Part shown: in pieces, positions 34,630 to 43,608 of the stretch
How the letters are laid out: every line of letters begins with the position of its first letter
Position numbering within the stretch: position 1 is the first letter of the stretch
Origin: CAVXDY01 sp963760715
GTDB taxonomy: Bacteria; Actinomycetota; Thermoleophilia; Miltoncostaeales; Miltoncostaeaceae
Assembly (NCBI GenBank): GCA_963760715.1
Contig: CAVXDY010000007.1
Span: 558,001-622,000, forward strand
Direction of reading: 5' to 3'
DNA length: 64,000 nucleotides
Translations under genes and position numbers: made by a program
Notes under the pieces: generated by a model
Told to the model about the DNA's origin: nothing
Databases searched by the model: none
The model's input: the letters and a program-made list of their open reading frames with translations, nothing else

Positions 34630-34645
34630 CCCATCTTCGGATGGG
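34630..34645 (-). terminator. Hairpin after the NarL-type response regulator
   Basis: CCCATC-TTCG-GATGGG (plus strand) is a perfect 6-bp stem with a tetraloop, flanked by C/G-rich arms, 8 nt past the regulator stop. Confidence 0.6.
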
Positions 34646-34653
34646 ACCGGGGC

Positions 34654-35301
34654 CTACGCGGCGTCCTCGGCGATCAGCCCCGCGCGGGCCGCCACCAGCG
34701 CCGCCTGGGTGCGCCCGGGCACGCCGAGCTTGCGAAGCACGCTCCCCACATGGTGCTTGGTGGTCTTCTCGGAGATCACCAGGCGCCGCGAGATCTGGCG
34801 GTTGGTGAGGCCCGCGCCCAGCAGCCCCAGCACCTCGCGCTCCCGTGGGGTGAGGGAGTCGAGCGGCGAGGGCGCCCCGGCGGCCGCGGAGATGACGGCC
34901 TGGGCCACCTTGGGGTCGAGCACCGCCTCGCCGCGCGCGACGGCGAGGATCGCCGCCACCAGCTCGGAGGGGCCGGCCTCCTTCATCAGGTAGCCCCGCG
35001 CCCCGGCGCGAAGGGCGCCGATGACGCGCTCCTCCGACCCGAAGCTGGTCAGGACCAGCACCGCCAGCCCGGGTTCCACCGCGCGCAGCCGGGCGATGGT
35101 GGCCACGCCGTCGATCCCCGGCAGCTCGAGGTCCATCAGCACCACGTCCGGCCGGGCCGCCGGCACGGCCTCGACGGCGCCCTCGCCGTCGGCCGCCTCC
35201 CCGGCGTGCTCCAGCTCGGGGAACGTGTCGATGAACGCACGCAGCCCCTCGCGCACGGCCGGGTGGTCGTCGACCACGAACACCCGCACCGGGACGGTCA
35301 T
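34654..35301 (-). CDS. NarL/LuxR-family response regulator
   Basis: 215 aa. Receiver with VVDDHPAVREGL, phosphorylated Asp in VVLMDLELPGIDG, VLVLTSF and the Lys of YLMKEAG. C-terminal LuxR helix-turn-helix: LTPREREVLGLLGAGLTNRQ and SEKTTKHHVGSVLRKLG. ATG 35301 overlaps the kinase stop. Partner of the kinase at 35298. Confidence 0.95.
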   Translation of the reverse strand: MTVPVRVFVVDDHPAVREGLRAFIDTFPELEHAGEAADGEGAVEAVPAARPDVVLMDLELPGIDGVATIARLRAVEPGLAVLVLTSFGSEERVIGALRAGARGYLMKEAGPSELVAAILAVARGEAVLDPKVAQAVISAAAGAPSPLDSLTPREREVLGLLGAGLTNRQISRRLVISEKTTKHHVGSVLRKLGVPGRTQAALVAARAGLIAEDAA

Positions 35302-36449
35302 CCGGGCACCCACAGCAGCACCCGCGCCCCCCGTCCGGCCGACGATTCCACGCGAAGCTCGGCGCCGAGGGCCGCCGCCCGCTGGCGCATGGCGTTCAGG
35401 CCCATCCGGCGGCCGCGGACGCGCGCGTCCTCCGGGTCGAACCCCACGCCGTCGTCGGCGACCTCGGCGCGCAGCCCGCCGTCCTCGGCGCCCATGGTCA
35501 GCCGCACGCGCCGGGCGTGCGCGTGGCGCACCGCGTTCACCAGCGCCTCCTGGAGGATCAGGAACACCTCGCGGTCGCGGGCGGGCGAGGGCTCGGGCTC
35601 GTCGGCCAGGTCCACCTCCACGTCGGCGTCTCCGAGCCGGTCGAGCACGGCCGCGAGCCCCCGAAGCGCCTGCGGCAGGCCCTCGTCGTCGATGGCGGGC
35701 GGGCGCAGGCCGTCGACCACGGCCCCCAGCTCGGCCCGGGCCTCGCGCGCGGTGTCGGCGATGCTCGCCAGGTGGCCGTCCGCGCGCTCCGGGGCGCCCG
35801 CCAGGTCGCGCCGCGCGGCCTCGGCGCGCAGGCCGATCGAGAAGAGCGACTGCGACAGGGCGTCGTGCAGGTCGCGCGCGATGCGGGCGCGCTCGGCGGA
35901 CAGCACCAGGAGGCGGCCGTCCTCGGCCTGGCGCAACGCCCGCACGACGGGGGCCGCGCGATCGGCCATGCGCACGAGGGCGGCCTCGTCCTCGGCCGTG
36001 AAGGGCGGGCCGCCCGCCTCGTTCGCCACGTACACGGCTCCCAGGAGCGCCCCTCCCACGCGCAGCGGCGCCCCCAGCAGCGCGGTCATGGGGGGGTGGG
36101 CGCTGGGCCACCAGCCGCCGGCCCGCGGGTCGGCGCGGATGTCGGCCGCGCGCAGCGGGGTCCCCTCGGCCAGCGTCGCGCCCAGCAGGCCGTGCCGGCG
36201 GGGCAGCGGACCGATGGCCTCGATCTCGGCGTCGGTCAGGCCGGCCGTGACGAAGGCCGAGAACTCCTCCGGGTCGGGGCCCGCCAGCCCGACGGCCCCG
36301 AACCGCGCGCCGGTGAGGGCGCGGGCGCCCTCCGCGATGGCCGCCAGCGAGGGCTCCAGCGAGAAGAGGCTCGCCGCCTCGAGCACGGCCCGCGCCGCGG
36401 CGCCGGTCGTGCCGTCGTCGTGGTTCTCGGGTGAGCGCGGGGGTCGCAT
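35298..36449 (-). CDS. Soluble GAF-domain sensor histidine kinase (HisKA_3 type)
   Basis: 383 aa, no membrane helix. GAF domain (about 25-180) then HisKA_3 with ERARIARDLHDALSQSLF (His phospho-acceptor) and a HATPase domain with EALVNAVRHAHA and DDGVGFDP. The GAF domain resembles the redox or ligand-sensing GAFs of DevS-like kinases, but heme or ligand residues are not identifiable by eye. Paired with the NarL-type regulator. Confidence 0.92.
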   Translation of the reverse strand: MRPPRSPENHDDGTTGAAARAVLEAASLFSLEPSLAAIAEGARALTGARFGAVGLAGPDPEEFSAFVTAGLTDAEIEAIGPLPRRHGLLGATLAEGTPLRAADIRADPRAGGWWPSAHPPMTALLGAPLRVGGALLGAVYVANEAGGPPFTAEDEAALVRMADRAAPVVRALRQAEDGRLLVLSAERARIARDLHDALSQSLFSIGLRAEAARRDLAGAPERADGHLASIADTAREARAELGAVVDGLRPPAIDDEGLPQALRGLAAVLDRLGDADVEVDLADEPEPSPARDREVFLILQEALVNAVRHAHARRVRLTMGAEDGGLRAEVADDGVGFDPEDARVRGRRMGLNAMRQRAAALGAELRVESSAGRGARVLLWVPG

Positions 36450-36500
36450 CGCCGGTTCCCACGGTACCGCCGCGCGGGGCGGAGCCGCGTTTCCATCCCG

Positions 36501-36506
36501 TAGGCT
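36501..36506 (+). promoter_or_regulatory. Leaderless-type -10 element TAGGCT
   Basis: TAGGCT ends 6 nt before the ATG at 36513; no ribosome site is visible. Confidence 0.5.
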
Positions 36507-36512
36507 AGATCC

Positions 36513-37544
36513 ATGATGAAGGTCGTGATCGCCGGGGGTGGGATGGTCGGGATGACCTTCGCCCGCCTGCTCCGGCTGCGGGGGTTCGAGCCCGTCGTCA
36601 TCGAGCGGATGCCCGCGGGCCACTACGTCCCCCGGGGCTACATGCTGGGCTTCCAGGGCTACGAGCCGCTCGAGGAGGTGGGGGTCTACGACGAGGTGCG
36701 CCGCGCCGGCCGCCCGATCGCCCCGCGCCCCGACCAGCCCCCCGTCGCGGTGGCGGTGCGCTTCGGCGCGCTCATCGAGGCGCTCGAGCGCGACCTGCCG
36801 ATCATGAACGAGCACACCGTCGTCGAGCTGCTGCGCGACCCGGACGGCCGCGTCGTGGGCGTCGTCGCCGAGGGCCCCGACGGGCGCGTCACCATCGAGG
36901 CGGACCTCGTGGTCGCCTGCGACGGCATGCGCTCGCCGACCCGCGAGATGGCGGGCCTCGAGGCCGACTTCGCGGCCCTGCCCGAAGCGGCCCTCGGCTT
37001 CATGAGCCCCTCGGTCGCCGACACGTCGTTCGCCATGGCCTACCAGTCCGACGGCGGTCACATCGGGATGCTGTCCTGGAACGAGGGCTCCGCGGGCTGG
37101 CGCAGCATGGACCTGGTGGGCGCCGAGGCGGCCCTCGCTCCCGGCGTCGAGGCGATCAAGGAGATGTGGGTGCGGCTGCTGCCCGAGTCGGCCTCGGCCA
37201 TCGAGGGCGTCACCTCGATCGAGCAGATCCGCTACTCCGAGCCCCAGCTCCTGGCCTGCCCGCGGTGGTGGACGCCGGGCGTGGTCATCATCGGCGACGC
37301 GGCGCACTTCTTCGGCCCCGAGACCGGCGTCAGCTCGGGCATCGGGCTGGGGGACGCGCACGCCCTGGCCGAGGCCATCGCCCAGAATCCGGACGACCCG
37401 GACGCCGCCTGCACCAGCTACGAGGTGTGGCGCGCCCCGGCGGTCCGGCCGTACGAGGCCAACGACCCGGGCCGCCAGCGGATCATGGTCGCCGGCCAGG
37501 TCCAGGCGCGACCCGAGGAGCGCTGGCCGCCCCCGGCGGAGTGA
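36513..37544 (+). CDS. FAD-dependent monooxygenase (PHBH/UbiH fold)
   Basis: 343 aa. Dinucleotide fold VVIAGGGMVGMTFARLLR, the DG motif in LVVACDGMRSPTRE, and the GD motif VVIIGDAAHFFGPETGVSSG. Such enzymes hydroxylate aromatic or polyketide substrates with NAD(P)H and O2. The C-terminus is short compared with 390-400 aa in typical members. GTGA overlap with a small downstream gene. Substrate unknown. Confidence 0.9.
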   Translation: MMKVVIAGGGMVGMTFARLLRLRGFEPVVIERMPAGHYVPRGYMLGFQGYEPLEEVGVYDEVRRAGRPIAPRPDQPPVAVAVRFGALIEALERDLPIMNEHTVVELLRDPDGRVVGVVAEGPDGRVTIEADLVVACDGMRSPTREMAGLEADFAALPEAALGFMSPSVADTSFAMAYQSDGGHIGMLSWNEGSAGWRSMDLVGAEAALAPGVEAIKEMWVRLLPESASAIEGVTSIEQIRYSEPQLLACPRWWTPGVVIIGDAAHFFGPETGVSSGIGLGDAHALAEAIAQNPDDPDAACTSYEVWRAPAVRPYEANDPGRQRIMVAGQVQARPEERWPPPAE

Positions 37545-37750
37545 GCGAGCGCGAGGGGCTCCTGCTCGCCGCCGCCCGGGCCGGATCGCTGGCCGAGATC
37601 AGCGAGGTCCGCCCCGCCATCGACGCCCTGCTGGAGCAGGAGCCCGACGACGAGGACCTCGCCGCCGCGCGCGATCGGCTCGACGCGCTGCGGGAGGCCC
37701 TGGAGGCAATCGGCCTCGACGAGCTGCCGCCCTCGACCGGGGCGCGTTAG
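37541..37750 (+). CDS. Small acidic hypothetical protein
   Basis: 69 aa from GTG 37541, which overlaps the monooxygenase stop (GTGA). Helical, acidic, with ALLEQEPDDEDLAAARDRLD. No membrane helix. No family recognised. Translational coupling suggests a partner or regulator of the monooxygenase. Confidence 0.6.
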   Translation: MSEREGLLLAAARAGSLAEISEVRPAIDALLEQEPDDEDLAAARDRLDALREALEAIGLDELPPSTGAR

Positions 37751-37760
37751 CCCGTACGGC

Positions 37761-38864
37761 TCAGCTGCGGCGCAGGCTGATCGAGATCGAGGCCGTCCCG
37801 TGGGCCGCCGTCTGGGAGCTCGTGTCGTCGATCGTCTGCGTCGCCGTCACGGAGAACGACCGGCCCTGCGCGAGCTTGCTGCCCATCGCCGAGTTGCGCC
37901 GCCGGGTGTCCGAGTAGAAGCCGTCGAGCCCGATGCTCGGCGGCCGGAGCTTCCCGCGGGCCACGTTGAAGTCCGTGGAGAAGATCGCCGTCGAGACGGA
38001 GGCGTCGTAGCCGGGAAGACCGTCGAACCCCTGCGAGTTGGAGGAGCCGGGGTCCTGGTCGCACACCGCGTCGCGCTTGGCGTCCAGGATCGCCTCGAGC
38101 ACGCCGAACTGCGGGGTGGTGAGGCGCGACTCGACGCCGGCCCCGCCCACGCCCCCCCGGATGAATCCGTCGATCGACACCTCGGCCGCCAGGCCTCCCA
38201 CGGCCGTGGCGAACGCGCACGGGGGCGGCCGGCCGAACTGCGTGCTGTGCACGGTGTCGGACCAGGTGTAGCCGAAGAGCGAGCCGGTGCCGGGCGCCGT
38301 CCGGGCGCCGCCGGCCGGCAGGTCGAGCGTCGTGCCACCGCCGCAGTCCTCGGTCACGCTGAGCCGCACGCCGGGGTACTTGACGACGTAGGTGTAGGAG
38401 ATGCTGAAGACCCCCTCCGTCCCGGCCTGCACCCAGGTCTCGCGCATCGCCTTGCCACCCCTGACGGTGATGTCGTAGCGGTAGACCTTGTTGCTCTCGC
38501 AGGGCTTGCCTCCGGGGCCGGGTGAGCCCGAGCCGCCGCCCCCCGGGCGGGGCGGGCGCGCCGGGGCCCGGACGATGATCGCGCCGTCGCGGCCGGCCGC
38601 GGTGTAGCGGTAGCGTCCCGCGCGGGCGAAGCGACGCTCCCCCTGGCCGCCCGGGGAGAGTGCGAGGTCGGTGAACGACGGCCGGCCCGTGCTGTCGATC
38701 GTCACCGCGGCGCCCGTGAGGTTGGTGAACGCGACCCGCTGCCCGGTGAGGATGCTCGTCTGGGGATCCCTCAGCCCCGAGTCCGTGACCGCCACCACGG
38801 CCGCCTGGGCGGGCGCCGCCACCAGCACGGCCGCGAGCACTCCGAGCCCAAGGACGAGTCGCAT
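37761..38864 (-). CDS. Secreted protein with cupredoxin-like N-terminal region
   Basis: 367 aa. Signal peptide (LVLGLGVLAAVLVAAPAQA), then about 80 residues with cupredoxin-like strand order (LTGQRVAFTNLTGAAVTIDS, FARAGRYRYTAAG). The usual copper ligands His and Cys are missing, so copper binding is doubtful. A Gly/Pro linker separates a second domain of about 230 residues with Cys pairs, not recognised. TAGGCT lies 9 nt before the ATG. It follows the B12 transport operon at its 3' side but has its own promoter-like element. Confidence 0.65.
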   Translation of the reverse strand: MRLVLGLGVLAAVLVAAPAQAAVVAVTDSGLRDPQTSILTGQRVAFTNLTGAAVTIDSTGRPSFTDLALSPGGQGERRFARAGRYRYTAAGRDGAIIVRAPARPPRPGGGGSGSPGPGGKPCESNKVYRYDITVRGGKAMRETWVQAGTEGVFSISYTYVVKYPGVRLSVTEDCGGGTTLDLPAGGARTAPGTGSLFGYTWSDTVHSTQFGRPPPCAFATAVGGLAAEVSIDGFIRGGVGGAGVESRLTTPQFGVLEAILDAKRDAVCDQDPGSSNSQGFDGLPGYDASVSTAIFSTDFNVARGKLRPPSIGLDGFYSDTRRRNSAMGSKLAQGRSFSVTATQTIDDTSSQTAAHGTASISISLRRS

Positions 38865-38938
38865 CGCACGATGAGCCTATGTCGAGAGGCATCCGCCGGT
38901 CAACCGCCGCACGGAGACGGCCCGGCCGGGGGCGGGCC

Positions 38939-39796
38939 CTACCTGATCGGAAGCGGTCGCCGCGCGAGCGCCGGGAGCGCCTGCGCGGTCACCCACACCG
39001 GCGTGATCGCCTGGCCGCGCCGGTAGGCGAACGAGCCGTCGGGGCGCTGAAGGCGCCGCAGGGCCGCCAGCGCCGGTGCCGGATCGCGGCCCGCGGCGAC
39101 CAGCGCCTGGGCCACCCAGGCGGTGGACTGGGCGTCGGGCGGCGAGGCCAGCGTGAGTCCGTAACCGCCGGCGTGGCGGAAGCGGGCGAGGGCCGCCACG
39201 CCGCGGTTCACCGGCGGCGACCGCACGCCGCTGCCGGTGGCGACCAGCGCCTCGATGGCCGCGGCGGTGATGTTCGAGTCGGGCAGCCCGCCCAGGCCCC
39301 ACGCGCCACCGCGCTGCTGGGCCCGCAGGATCGCGCTCCGCACCGAGGCCGGCACCGGGGCGCCGGCCGCCCGCAGCGCGAGCGCGCCGAAGGCGGTCGC
39401 GTTGACGGTGGGCGGGATGCTGCCGTCGCGCCGGATCTGGCCGCGCACCCGCGCGACCAGGTCGACGCCGCCGTCGCGGCGCGGGTCCCCGCCCGCCGCC
39501 AGCAGGCCCAGGAGCGTGCGCTGAGCATCGGTGGGCACCCGCGCCGTGCGCGCCGACCGCGCCAGGCAGACGCGGGCGCCCGCCGGCACCGGGGCACGAA
39601 CCGCGCGCAGGCCGATCGCCACCCAGGCGGTGAGCTCCGGCGACGGCTCCCCGGCGGGCTCGGCGTAGCAGCCGTTCGCCGTCTCCCGGGCGGCGACGAA
39701 GTCCACGGCGGCCTGGGTCGGTCCCGCCGCGGCGGTCACGGCCGGCGGGCCGCCGAGCGCGGCCGCCGCGAGCGCGACCAGGGCGGTCGCCCTCAC
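38939..39796 (-). CDS. Secreted alpha/alpha-toroid protein (squalene cyclase/prenyltransferase-like repeats), intrinsic-factor N-domain-like
   Basis: 285 aa from GTG 39796, overlapping the ECF S-component stop. Signal peptide (ATALVALAAAALGGPPAVTA), then alpha-hairpin repeats with the QxxDGSF-type signature: LQRPDGSFAYRRG, RRDGSIPPTVNATAFGALAL and RGGAWGLGGLPDSNITAAAI. The fold is that of terpene cyclases, but the cyclase acid motif DxDD is absent. The N-terminal domain of animal intrinsic factor and transcobalamin has the same toroid. Position in a cobalamin-riboswitch operon with DUF4430 proteins suggests extracellular cobalamin capture. The fold call is strong; the ligand is inference. Confidence 0.82.
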   Translation of the reverse strand: MRATALVALAAAALGGPPAVTAAAGPTQAAVDFVAARETANGCYAEPAGEPSPELTAWVAIGLRAVRAPVPAGARVCLARSARTARVPTDAQRTLLGLLAAGGDPRRDGGVDLVARVRGQIRRDGSIPPTVNATAFGALALRAAGAPVPASVRSAILRAQQRGGAWGLGGLPDSNITAAAIEALVATGSGVRSPPVNRGVAALARFRHAGGYGLTLASPPDAQSTAWVAQALVAAGRDPAPALAALRRLQRPDGSFAYRRGQAITPVWVTAQALPALARRPLPIR

Positions 39797-40416
39797 GCCG
39801 GCTCCTCCCGCTCGGGTCCGGGCGACCAGTGCCCCTCCAATCGCACCGCGTAGCGGTCGAGCAGCCGGATCGAGGCCGGGCCGATCACGGCCAGGATGAG
39901 GGCGGTGGCGACGGCGTGGGTGATGTCGAACGGGAGGGACGCCGACTGCGTGACGATGAAGGCCTGCAGGCTCAGCTCGGGCCCGAAGGTCGCGAGCTGC
40001 CAGACGTTCATGCAGGCGCCGAACGCGAGCGCCGCGATGACGCCGGCGGCGACGAGGGCGGTGCGGTTTCGCAGGACGGGGCCGAGGAGGCCGCCCGCGA
40101 CGCCGATGAGCCCCCACAGCAGCATCTGCCAGGGGGTCCACGGGCCCTGGCCCAGGAACGCGTTCGACAGCAGGGCCGTGGACGCCCCCACGGCCGCCCC
40201 GCTCGCCGGGCCCAGGCAGATCCCGGCCAGCAGGCAGACGGCGGTGACGGGCTTGGCGGAGGGGATCGGCACGAGAACCCGCCCGGCGGTGGCGAGGGCC
40301 GCGAGGGTCGCCGCGAGCGCCAGGGCGCGCGGGTCGAAGCGCCGCCGCTCGTAGGCGAAGAGCCCCGCCGCCAGCAGGGCGAGGCCGGACAGGGCGAGGG
40401 TGCTCGCCGGGCTCAC
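39793..40416 (-). CDS. ECF transporter substrate-specific (S) component, probably for cobalamin
   Basis: 207 aa, about six helices (STLALSGLALLAAGLFAYE, AVCLLAGICLGPASGAAVGA, WGLIGVAGGLLGPVL and others) with the Ala-rich packing motif typical of S components. Specificity is assigned from the cobalamin riboswitch at the operon head, not from residues. Encoded between the fused ATPases and the toroid protein, each with a GTGA overlap. Confidence 0.85.
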   Translation of the reverse strand: MSPASTLALSGLALLAAGLFAYERRRFDPRALALAATLAALATAGRVLVPIPSAKPVTAVCLLAGICLGPASGAAVGASTALLSNAFLGQGPWTPWQMLLWGLIGVAGGLLGPVLRNRTALVAAGVIAALAFGACMNVWQLATFGPELSLQAFIVTQSASLPFDITHAVATALILAVIGPASIRLLDRYAVRLEGHWSPGPEREEPA

Positions 40417-41810
40417 GCGATCGCCCCGGCCTCGGCCGCGCGCCGGGCCCGTCCGTCGCGCAGCGTGACGGTGCGATCGCAGGCCGCGGCGGCGAAGGCG
40501 CGGTCGTGGGTGGCGACCACGGCCGCCGCGCCGCCGGCCACCCGGGCGCGCACGATCGCGGCGAGCTGGGCCCGCCGCGCCGGGTCCATGCCCCGCGTGG
40601 GCTCGTCCAGGAGCAGCACGAGGGGCTCGGCGGCGAGGGCGGCGGCGAGGGCCACCCGCTCGCGCTCGCCCACCGACAGGTCGCGTGGGTGCCGCGGGCC
40701 CATCTCCGGCAGGCCGAGCTCCCGCAGCAGCGCCGCGCCGCGGACGCGGGCCTGCTCGTGCGGCACCCCCAGGGTGGTCAGGCCGAGACCCGCCTCGTCG
40801 TCGGCCCGTTCGCACAGCAGGTGCCGCCCCGGATCCTGGGGCAGCAGCGAGAGCGTGGGGAAGCGCTGTTCGGCCGGGACGGCCGTGACGTCGCGATCGG
40901 CGAGCACGATGCGGCCCGCCTCGGGCCGGTCGAGCCCGGCCAGGAGGCGCATCAGGGTCGTCTTGCCGCAGCCGTTGGGGCCCACCAGGGCGACCGCCTC
41001 GCCGCGCCGCACGTCGAGGTCCACGCCGGCCAGCACCTGGCGGTCGCCGCGGCGGGCGACCAGCCCCGTGGCCGACAGCGCGACCGCCCCCGCGACGCCG
41101 GGCATGGCGGCCGGCGGCCGGTCGTCGTCGGCGTGACCCGGGGCGACCCGGCCACCGGACACGCTCAGCACGCGGTCGGCGATCGGCGCGATCCGGTCGA
41201 TGCGGTGCTCCGACACGATCACCGCGGCGCCGCGGTCGGCGACCGTCCGCAGGATCGACGCCAGGCGCTCGGCGCCCTCGTCGTCGAGCTGGCTGGTGGG
41301 CTCGTCCAGGAGCAGCAGGACGGGCCCCGGGGCGAGCACCGCCGCCAGCGCCGCCCGCTGGCGCTCGCCGGACGACAGCTCCTCCAGGCGGCGATCGGCG
41401 AGGTGGGAGGCGCCCACCTCCGCCAGCGCCGCCTCGGCCCGGGGAAGGATGCTCCCGGCGGCGAAACCGCGGGTCTGGAGGGAGAAGGCGACGTCGCGCA
41501 CCACGCGCGAGAAGATCCCCTGCGTCTCCGGCTCCTGGAAGAGGACGCCGATCCGGGCGGCGATCTCGGCCGGGCGGGCCCGGGCCAGGTCGAGCCCGGC
41601 GGCGTATCCCCGGCCCATGACGATCCCGCCGTGGAAGTGGGGCACCAGGCCCCCCAGCACGCGCAGGATGGTCAACTTGCCGCCGCCCGACGGTCCGGCC
41701 AGCAGGACGATCTCGCCCGCCCGCACCGACAGGTCAACGCCGTCCAGGGTTGGCGCGGCCGCGGCCGGGTACGAGTAGCTCACGCCGCGCAGCTCGGCGC
41801 CCCCCCTCAC
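40413..41810 (-). CDS. ECF transporter fused ATPases (EcfA-EcfA')
   Basis: 465 aa, two ABC domains. Domain 1 (1-230): Walker A GPSGGGKLTIL, signature LSSGERQRAALA, Walker B VLLLLDEPTSQLDD. Domain 2 (245-465): GPNGCGKTTLMRLL, LSVGERERVALA, LVLLLDEPTRGMD. In domain 1 the residue after the Walker Lys is Leu (codon TTG at 41675-41673) where Ser or Thr should hold Mg; one C-to-T change from TCG would explain it. Domain 2 is intact. GTG 41810 overlaps the EcfT stop. Energises vitamin import. Confidence 0.93.
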   Translation of the reverse strand: MRGGAELRGVSYSYPAAAAPTLDGVDLSVRAGEIVLLAGPSGGGKLTILRVLGGLVPHFHGGIVMGRGYAAGLDLARARPAEIAARIGVLFQEPETQGIFSRVVRDVAFSLQTRGFAAGSILPRAEAALAEVGASHLADRRLEELSSGERQRAALAAVLAPGPVLLLLDEPTSQLDDEGAERLASILRTVADRGAAVIVSEHRIDRIAPIADRVLSVSGGRVAPGHADDDRPPAAMPGVAGAVALSATGLVARRGDRQVLAGVDLDVRRGEAVALVGPNGCGKTTLMRLLAGLDRPEAGRIVLADRDVTAVPAEQRFPTLSLLPQDPGRHLLCERADDEAGLGLTTLGVPHEQARVRGAALLRELGLPEMGPRHPRDLSVGERERVALAAALAAEPLVLLLDEPTRGMDPARRAQLAAIVRARVAGGAAAVVATHDRAFAAAACDRTVTLRDGRARRAAEAGAIA

Positions 41811-42658
41811 GGCCGTCTCCTCAGCGACAGGGCCCAGGCGACCCCGGCGATGACCGTCACCGAGGCGACCACGATCGGGCCCGTGCCCCACGGGCTCGCG
41901 CTGCGCGGGTACCAGGTGAAGTCGAGGACGCCCGCCACGCCCACGGCGATGACCGCGCCCAGCGCGACCGCTCCCAGGAGGGCGGCGCCCCGCTCCACGA
42001 TGTCCAGCGGCCGCTCCGGCAGGGATACGATGCGGCGGTGGCCGAAGCCCCGGGCGGCGAGCGCCTCCCCCTGGTCGAGGCCGCGCTCGAGGCTCGTCGC
42101 CAGAAGCGGCAGGTAGAGCCGCGCGGCGCGCCGCACGGCCGTGGGCCCGCGGCCTCCGGCGGGGGCGATGCCGCGAAGCCGGGCCGCGTCGCCCACCGCC
42201 CGGGCGTCGCTGCGCAGCAGGGGCAGCAGCCGCGCTCCCAGCGCGACCAGCAGCGCCGAGTGGGGCGCGAGCCGCGTGGCCCGCGCGTGCAGCCGGTCGG
42301 GGTCGAGGGCGGCCAGGGCGGCGGCCGCCAGCCAGATCACCGCGCAGAGGCGCATCCCCGCCGCCAGGCCGTAGCCCACCTCCTCCGCGGTCACCTGGAG
42401 GTCGACCACCCCGGACGAGGGCCCGTCGATGAGGATGACGTTGCCGTTGGGCCCGGCGAGCGGGCCGACCAGCGCGATGCCGATGCCCGACGCCGCCCCG
42501 GCGATCCACGCGAGCCGCGAGCCGCCCGCCGCGCGGAGCGCGACGCCGGCCACGACGAGGACGGCCAGCAGCACGAGCGGGTGGTCGCCCAGGAACGCGA
42601 GGGTCACGAGCGCGGCGACCGGCAGCAGCACCGGGGCGGGGGGCAGGCCCGCGCTCAT
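41807..42658 (-). CDS. ECF transporter transmembrane (T) component
   Basis: 283 aa, about five to six helices. Carries two Ala-Arg-Gly-type coupling motifs that contact the ATPases: AARLRGI and ALAARGFGHRR. Residues VGPLAGPNGNVILID resemble other EcfT proteins. ATG 42658 overlaps the DUF4430 lipoprotein stop. With the adjacent fused ATPases and S component it makes a complete dedicated transporter. Confidence 0.9.
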   Translation of the reverse strand: MSAGLPPAPVLLPVAALVTLAFLGDHPLVLLAVLVVAGVALRAAGGSRLAWIAGAASGIGIALVGPLAGPNGNVILIDGPSSGVVDLQVTAEEVGYGLAAGMRLCAVIWLAAAALAALDPDRLHARATRLAPHSALLVALGARLLPLLRSDARAVGDAARLRGIAPAGGRGPTAVRRAARLYLPLLATSLERGLDQGEALAARGFGHRRIVSLPERPLDIVERGAALLGAVALGAVIAVGVAGVLDFTWYPRSASPWGTGPIVVASVTVIAGVAWALSLRRRP

Positions 42659-43590
42659 CCGGTCGTCCCCGCGCCGCCGGCGCACACCGGCCGCCCGAGG
42701 GGGTCGAGGCACACCGAGTAGCGGTCGTGCAGCAGCGCGGGGTGGGCGACCACCTGGCGCGCGGCGTGCTCCGCCTGGGCCCCGTCGAGCCCGGCCACCG
42801 CGAGCACCACGCCGTCGCCGGCCGAGACGCCCGCGCGGACGGCCGCGACGACGGCGACGGCGCCGGGCACCTCGACCGTGTGCCCGGCGGCGCCGTCCCA
42901 CGCGCGGACCGCGCCGTCCTCGATCCAGGCGGTCATCCCGGCCCGCCGGGGGTCCGACTCCGCGCGGTTCCAGGCGGGGTCGCGCCGCCGCAGGTCGGCG
43001 TCCGCGCCCACCAGGGCGCGGTAGGGGGAATCGCCGGTCGTGACGCGCGCCCCGGCGGCGGAGAGGGCCTCCGCGAGCGCGGGATCGGCGGCCACCCGAG
43101 GAGCCGCGCCGCCTCCGTAGCCGTGCAGGAAGGGCTCCGGCCAGGCCCCGACCACCGCGCCCACGCTCGGGCGGCCGCGCCAGCGGCGGAGGTCCCACCA
43201 GACCCGGTCGTCCGCGTGCAGGTCGTACGAGGCCGCCCCCACGTCGGCCTCGATGCCGTTGACGAAGTACAGCCAGTCGGTGCCGGCGCCCGGCGATCCG
43301 GACAGGCCGTCGATGCCCTGCACGTACGCGCCCGAGTACCGGGTCTCCACCTGGAACGAGCCCTGCAGCGCGGCCATCGCGGACTGCCCCGGCGCCGCCC
43401 GCGCCGTCGCGACCTGCCGCGTGCCGAAGTCGCGGGTGAGCACCATCGACACGGCCGGCTCCCCCGCGGCGGGGGGAGGCGCGATGCGCTCATCACAGCC
43501 GGCCCCCGCCAGGATGACGGTGAGCGCCGCCAGGACGACGGCGAGCCGCCGCCCCGGCCGGGACCTCGCGAGCGTCCGGGCGACGCCCAT
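42655..43590 (-). CDS. DUF4430 lipoprotein (transcobalamin C-domain-like)
   Basis: 311 aa. Lipobox LAGAGC (Cys about residue 32) anchors it to the outer face of the membrane. Residues about 70-130 match DUF4430, the beta-grasp-like domain of transcobalamin/intrinsic factor: YVQGIDGLSGSPGAGTDWLYFVNGI and DDRVWWDLRRW in order. The C-terminal 180 residues are an additional domain with no recognised family. Its place before EcfT in a B12-regulated operon suggests it presents cobalamin to the transporter; inference. Confidence 0.83.
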   Translation of the reverse strand: MGVARTLARSRPGRRLAVVLAALTVILAGAGCDERIAPPPAAGEPAVSMVLTRDFGTRQVATARAAPGQSAMAALQGSFQVETRYSGAYVQGIDGLSGSPGAGTDWLYFVNGIEADVGAASYDLHADDRVWWDLRRWRGRPSVGAVVGAWPEPFLHGYGGGAAPRVAADPALAEALSAAGARVTTGDSPYRALVGADADLRRRDPAWNRAESDPRRAGMTAWIEDGAVRAWDGAAGHTVEVPGAVAVVAAVRAGVSAGDGVVLAVAGLDGAQAEHAARQVVAHPALLHDRYSVCLDPLGRPVCAGGAGTTG

Positions 43591-43608
43591 ATCGCGGGCG
43601 CGCTCCCG

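Noticed and set aside
36580..36600. GGGTTCGAGCCCG as a tRNA T arm
   Set aside because: It lies within the conserved N-terminal fold of the monooxygenase (RLRGFEPVVIE) and has no acceptor or anticodon stem around it.
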